NCBI RefSeq assembly: GCF_000455265.1
Contig: NZ_HG005139.1
Location: 2,573,480-2,637,479, forward strand
Direction of reading: 5' to 3'
DNA: 64,000 nt
DNA from: Paenibacillus antibioticophila
GTDB lineage: Bacteria > Bacillota > Bacilli > Paenibacillales > Paenibacillaceae
In this document: one piece after another, positions 63,229 to 64,000 of the stretch
Layout of the letters: every line of letters begins with the position of its first letter
How positions within the stretch are numbered: the stretch's first letter is position 1
Made by a program: the position numbers and the translations under genes
The notes under the pieces: generated by a model
What the model saw: only the letters and a program-made list of their open reading frames with translations
Databases searched by the model: none
Told to the model about the DNA's origin: nothing

Positions 63229-64000
63229 TTAAGCGCCTAGTCTGAGCAGGAACAGCTCCAGGCCCAGCACCTTATCAATTCCGCCGCTTTTCATCTGGTA
63301 GTCAAGCTGCGCAAGATCGGATAAGATCCCCTTAAGCCGCGAAGGCTCAAACTTTCTGGCTTGTTCACCTGCAATTTTAACCGCATAAGGATGCAGGCCC
63401 AGCTGCGAAGCAATTTGCTGCTGCGAATAGCTCTGTCTTGCCATATCCTTCACCTGAAGCATAATCCGGAACTGCCGGGCAATCAGGGAAGCAATTTTGA
63501 TGGGCTCCTCCCGCTGCTTCAATAATTCGTAGAAAATATCCAGCGCCTGTTCAAGGCGCAGGTTGGCAATATGCTCAACCATCACGAATACATTCTGCTC
63601 TGTTGTCCTGGCAACAAGCTGTTCAATAACCGCAGAGTCAATCATTCCGCCTTGCCCGGCATATAGACAGAGCTTGTCTATTTCAGTAGACAACGGGGAC
63701 ATCTGGACGCCTACCGTCTGAACTAACGCCTCGGCTGCCTCACGGCCGATTCGGCTGCCTCTCTTCTCAATCTCCCGAATCACCCAGTTTGTTAATTCGC
63801 TGCCGCCCAGCGGCATAAAGGAAAGCACCGTACCCGCCGCCTTCACAGCCTTAACGATCTTCTTACGCTCATCCAGCTTGTCTCCTTGTACCAAAAAGAC
63901 AATTACACTGTGCTCCGCTGGATTGGACAGATAAGAGGTCAGCGCCTCAACTTTATGTTCGATCTTGCCGTTATCCTTCCCCGTGCCAAACAGCGACACA
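63229..64000 (-). CDS. holA: DNA polymerase III delta subunit HolA, N-terminus cut off by window edge
   Basis: The minus-strand frame is open to the window end. The visible ~257 residues begin SLFGTGKDNGKIEHKVEALT and include the delta-type WVIREIEKRGSRIGREAAEA, MSPLSTEIDKLCLYAG and the collar domain FRIMLQVKDMARQS, ending LGLELFLLRLGA. Full HolA is about 340 residues, so roughly 80 residues lie outside. Delta opens the sliding clamp during loading. Confidence 0.93.
   Translation of the reverse strand, partial: VSLFGTGKDNGKIEHKVEALTSYLSNPAEHSVIVFLVQGDKLDERKKIVKAVKAAGTVLSFMPLGGSELTNWVIREIEKRGSRIGREAAEALVQTVGVQMSPLSTEIDKLCLYAGQGGMIDSAVIEQLVARTTEQNVFVMVEHIANLRLEQALDIFYELLKQREEPIKIASLIARQFRIMLQVKDMARQSYSQQQIASQLGLHPYAVKIAGEQARKFEPSRLKGILSDLAQLDYQMKSGGIDKVLGLELFLLRLGA

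Overview
The window reads as a chromosomal segment of an endospore-forming, low-to-mid GC Gram-positive bacterium, most likely Paenibacillus or a close relative (inference from gene order and protein character). Evidence for sporulation is direct: yqfC, yqfD, spoIIP, a yqxA-like gene and gpr are present. The backbone is the large conserved Firmicutes macro-cluster known from Bacillus subtilis, nearly all on the minus strand. Read in the direction of transcription it is holA, (rpsT opposite), gpr, spoIIP, yqxA-like, lepA, hemW, hrcA-grpE-dnaK-dnaJ, prmA, rsmE, mtaB, then rpsU, yqeY, yqfC, yqfD, phoH, pgpH, ybeY, dgkA, cdd, era, yqzL, recO, glyQS, yqxD, dnaG, sigA, trmK, nif3/yqfO.

Layout by coordinate. 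1-5.4 kb: partial LCP cell-wall protein, ylaH, typA, a small membrane protein and two head-to-head TerC-family membrane proteins. 5.4-8.6 kb: lytic transglycosylase, NifS-like desulfurase and ThiI (tRNA 4-thiouridine pathway). 8.6-9.9 kb: a non-coding repeat element (copy A). 9.9-12.8 kb: two small proteins and a secreted/anchored subtilase. 12.8-13.2 kb: RNase P RNA, which looks like the ancestral A type. 13.3-19.5 kb: the yqfO/trmK/sigA/dnaG/yqxD block. 19.6-31.8 kb: glyQS with a T-box leader, then the recO-to-rpsU block. 31.9-40.1 kb: HIT protein and addBA. 40.1-41.6 kb: inverted second copy (B) of the repeat element. 41.6-46.8 kb: RlmI-like methyltransferase, Na/Pi symporter-like protein, Nudix hydrolase, mtaB, rsmE. 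47-54.4 kb: M50 peptidase, prmA, two small proteins and the CIRCE-controlled heat-shock operon. 54.4-58.5 kb: GNAT protein, hemW, a repeat-rich gap, lepA. 58.5-64 kb: an orphan LacI regulator, yqxA-like, spoIIP, a frame-disrupted gpr, rpsT and partial holA.

Genes work mainly in information processing (replication priming, sigma factor, tRNA/rRNA modification, translation factors, RecO/AddAB repair, chaperones) and sporulation/cell envelope. I see no phage, CRISPR, toxin-antitoxin or biosynthetic cluster.

The most unusual signal is non-coding. Two diverged copies of a roughly 1.1-1.3 kb element lie in inverted orientation at 8.7-9.8 kb and 40.2-41.5 kb. Each is bounded by facing hairpin modules whose arms differ between copies by paired, compensatory changes, and each has a core with four copies of a ~20-bp motif in two-forward/two-reverse symmetry. 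A fifth, solitary module lies at ~56.6 kb beside a 51-bp tandem repeat. No protein is encoded. This is the best candidate here for something undescribed. Other points worth checking are the apparent 1-nt frameshift in gpr, the A-type rnpB, and two inserts in the RlmI-like enzyme.
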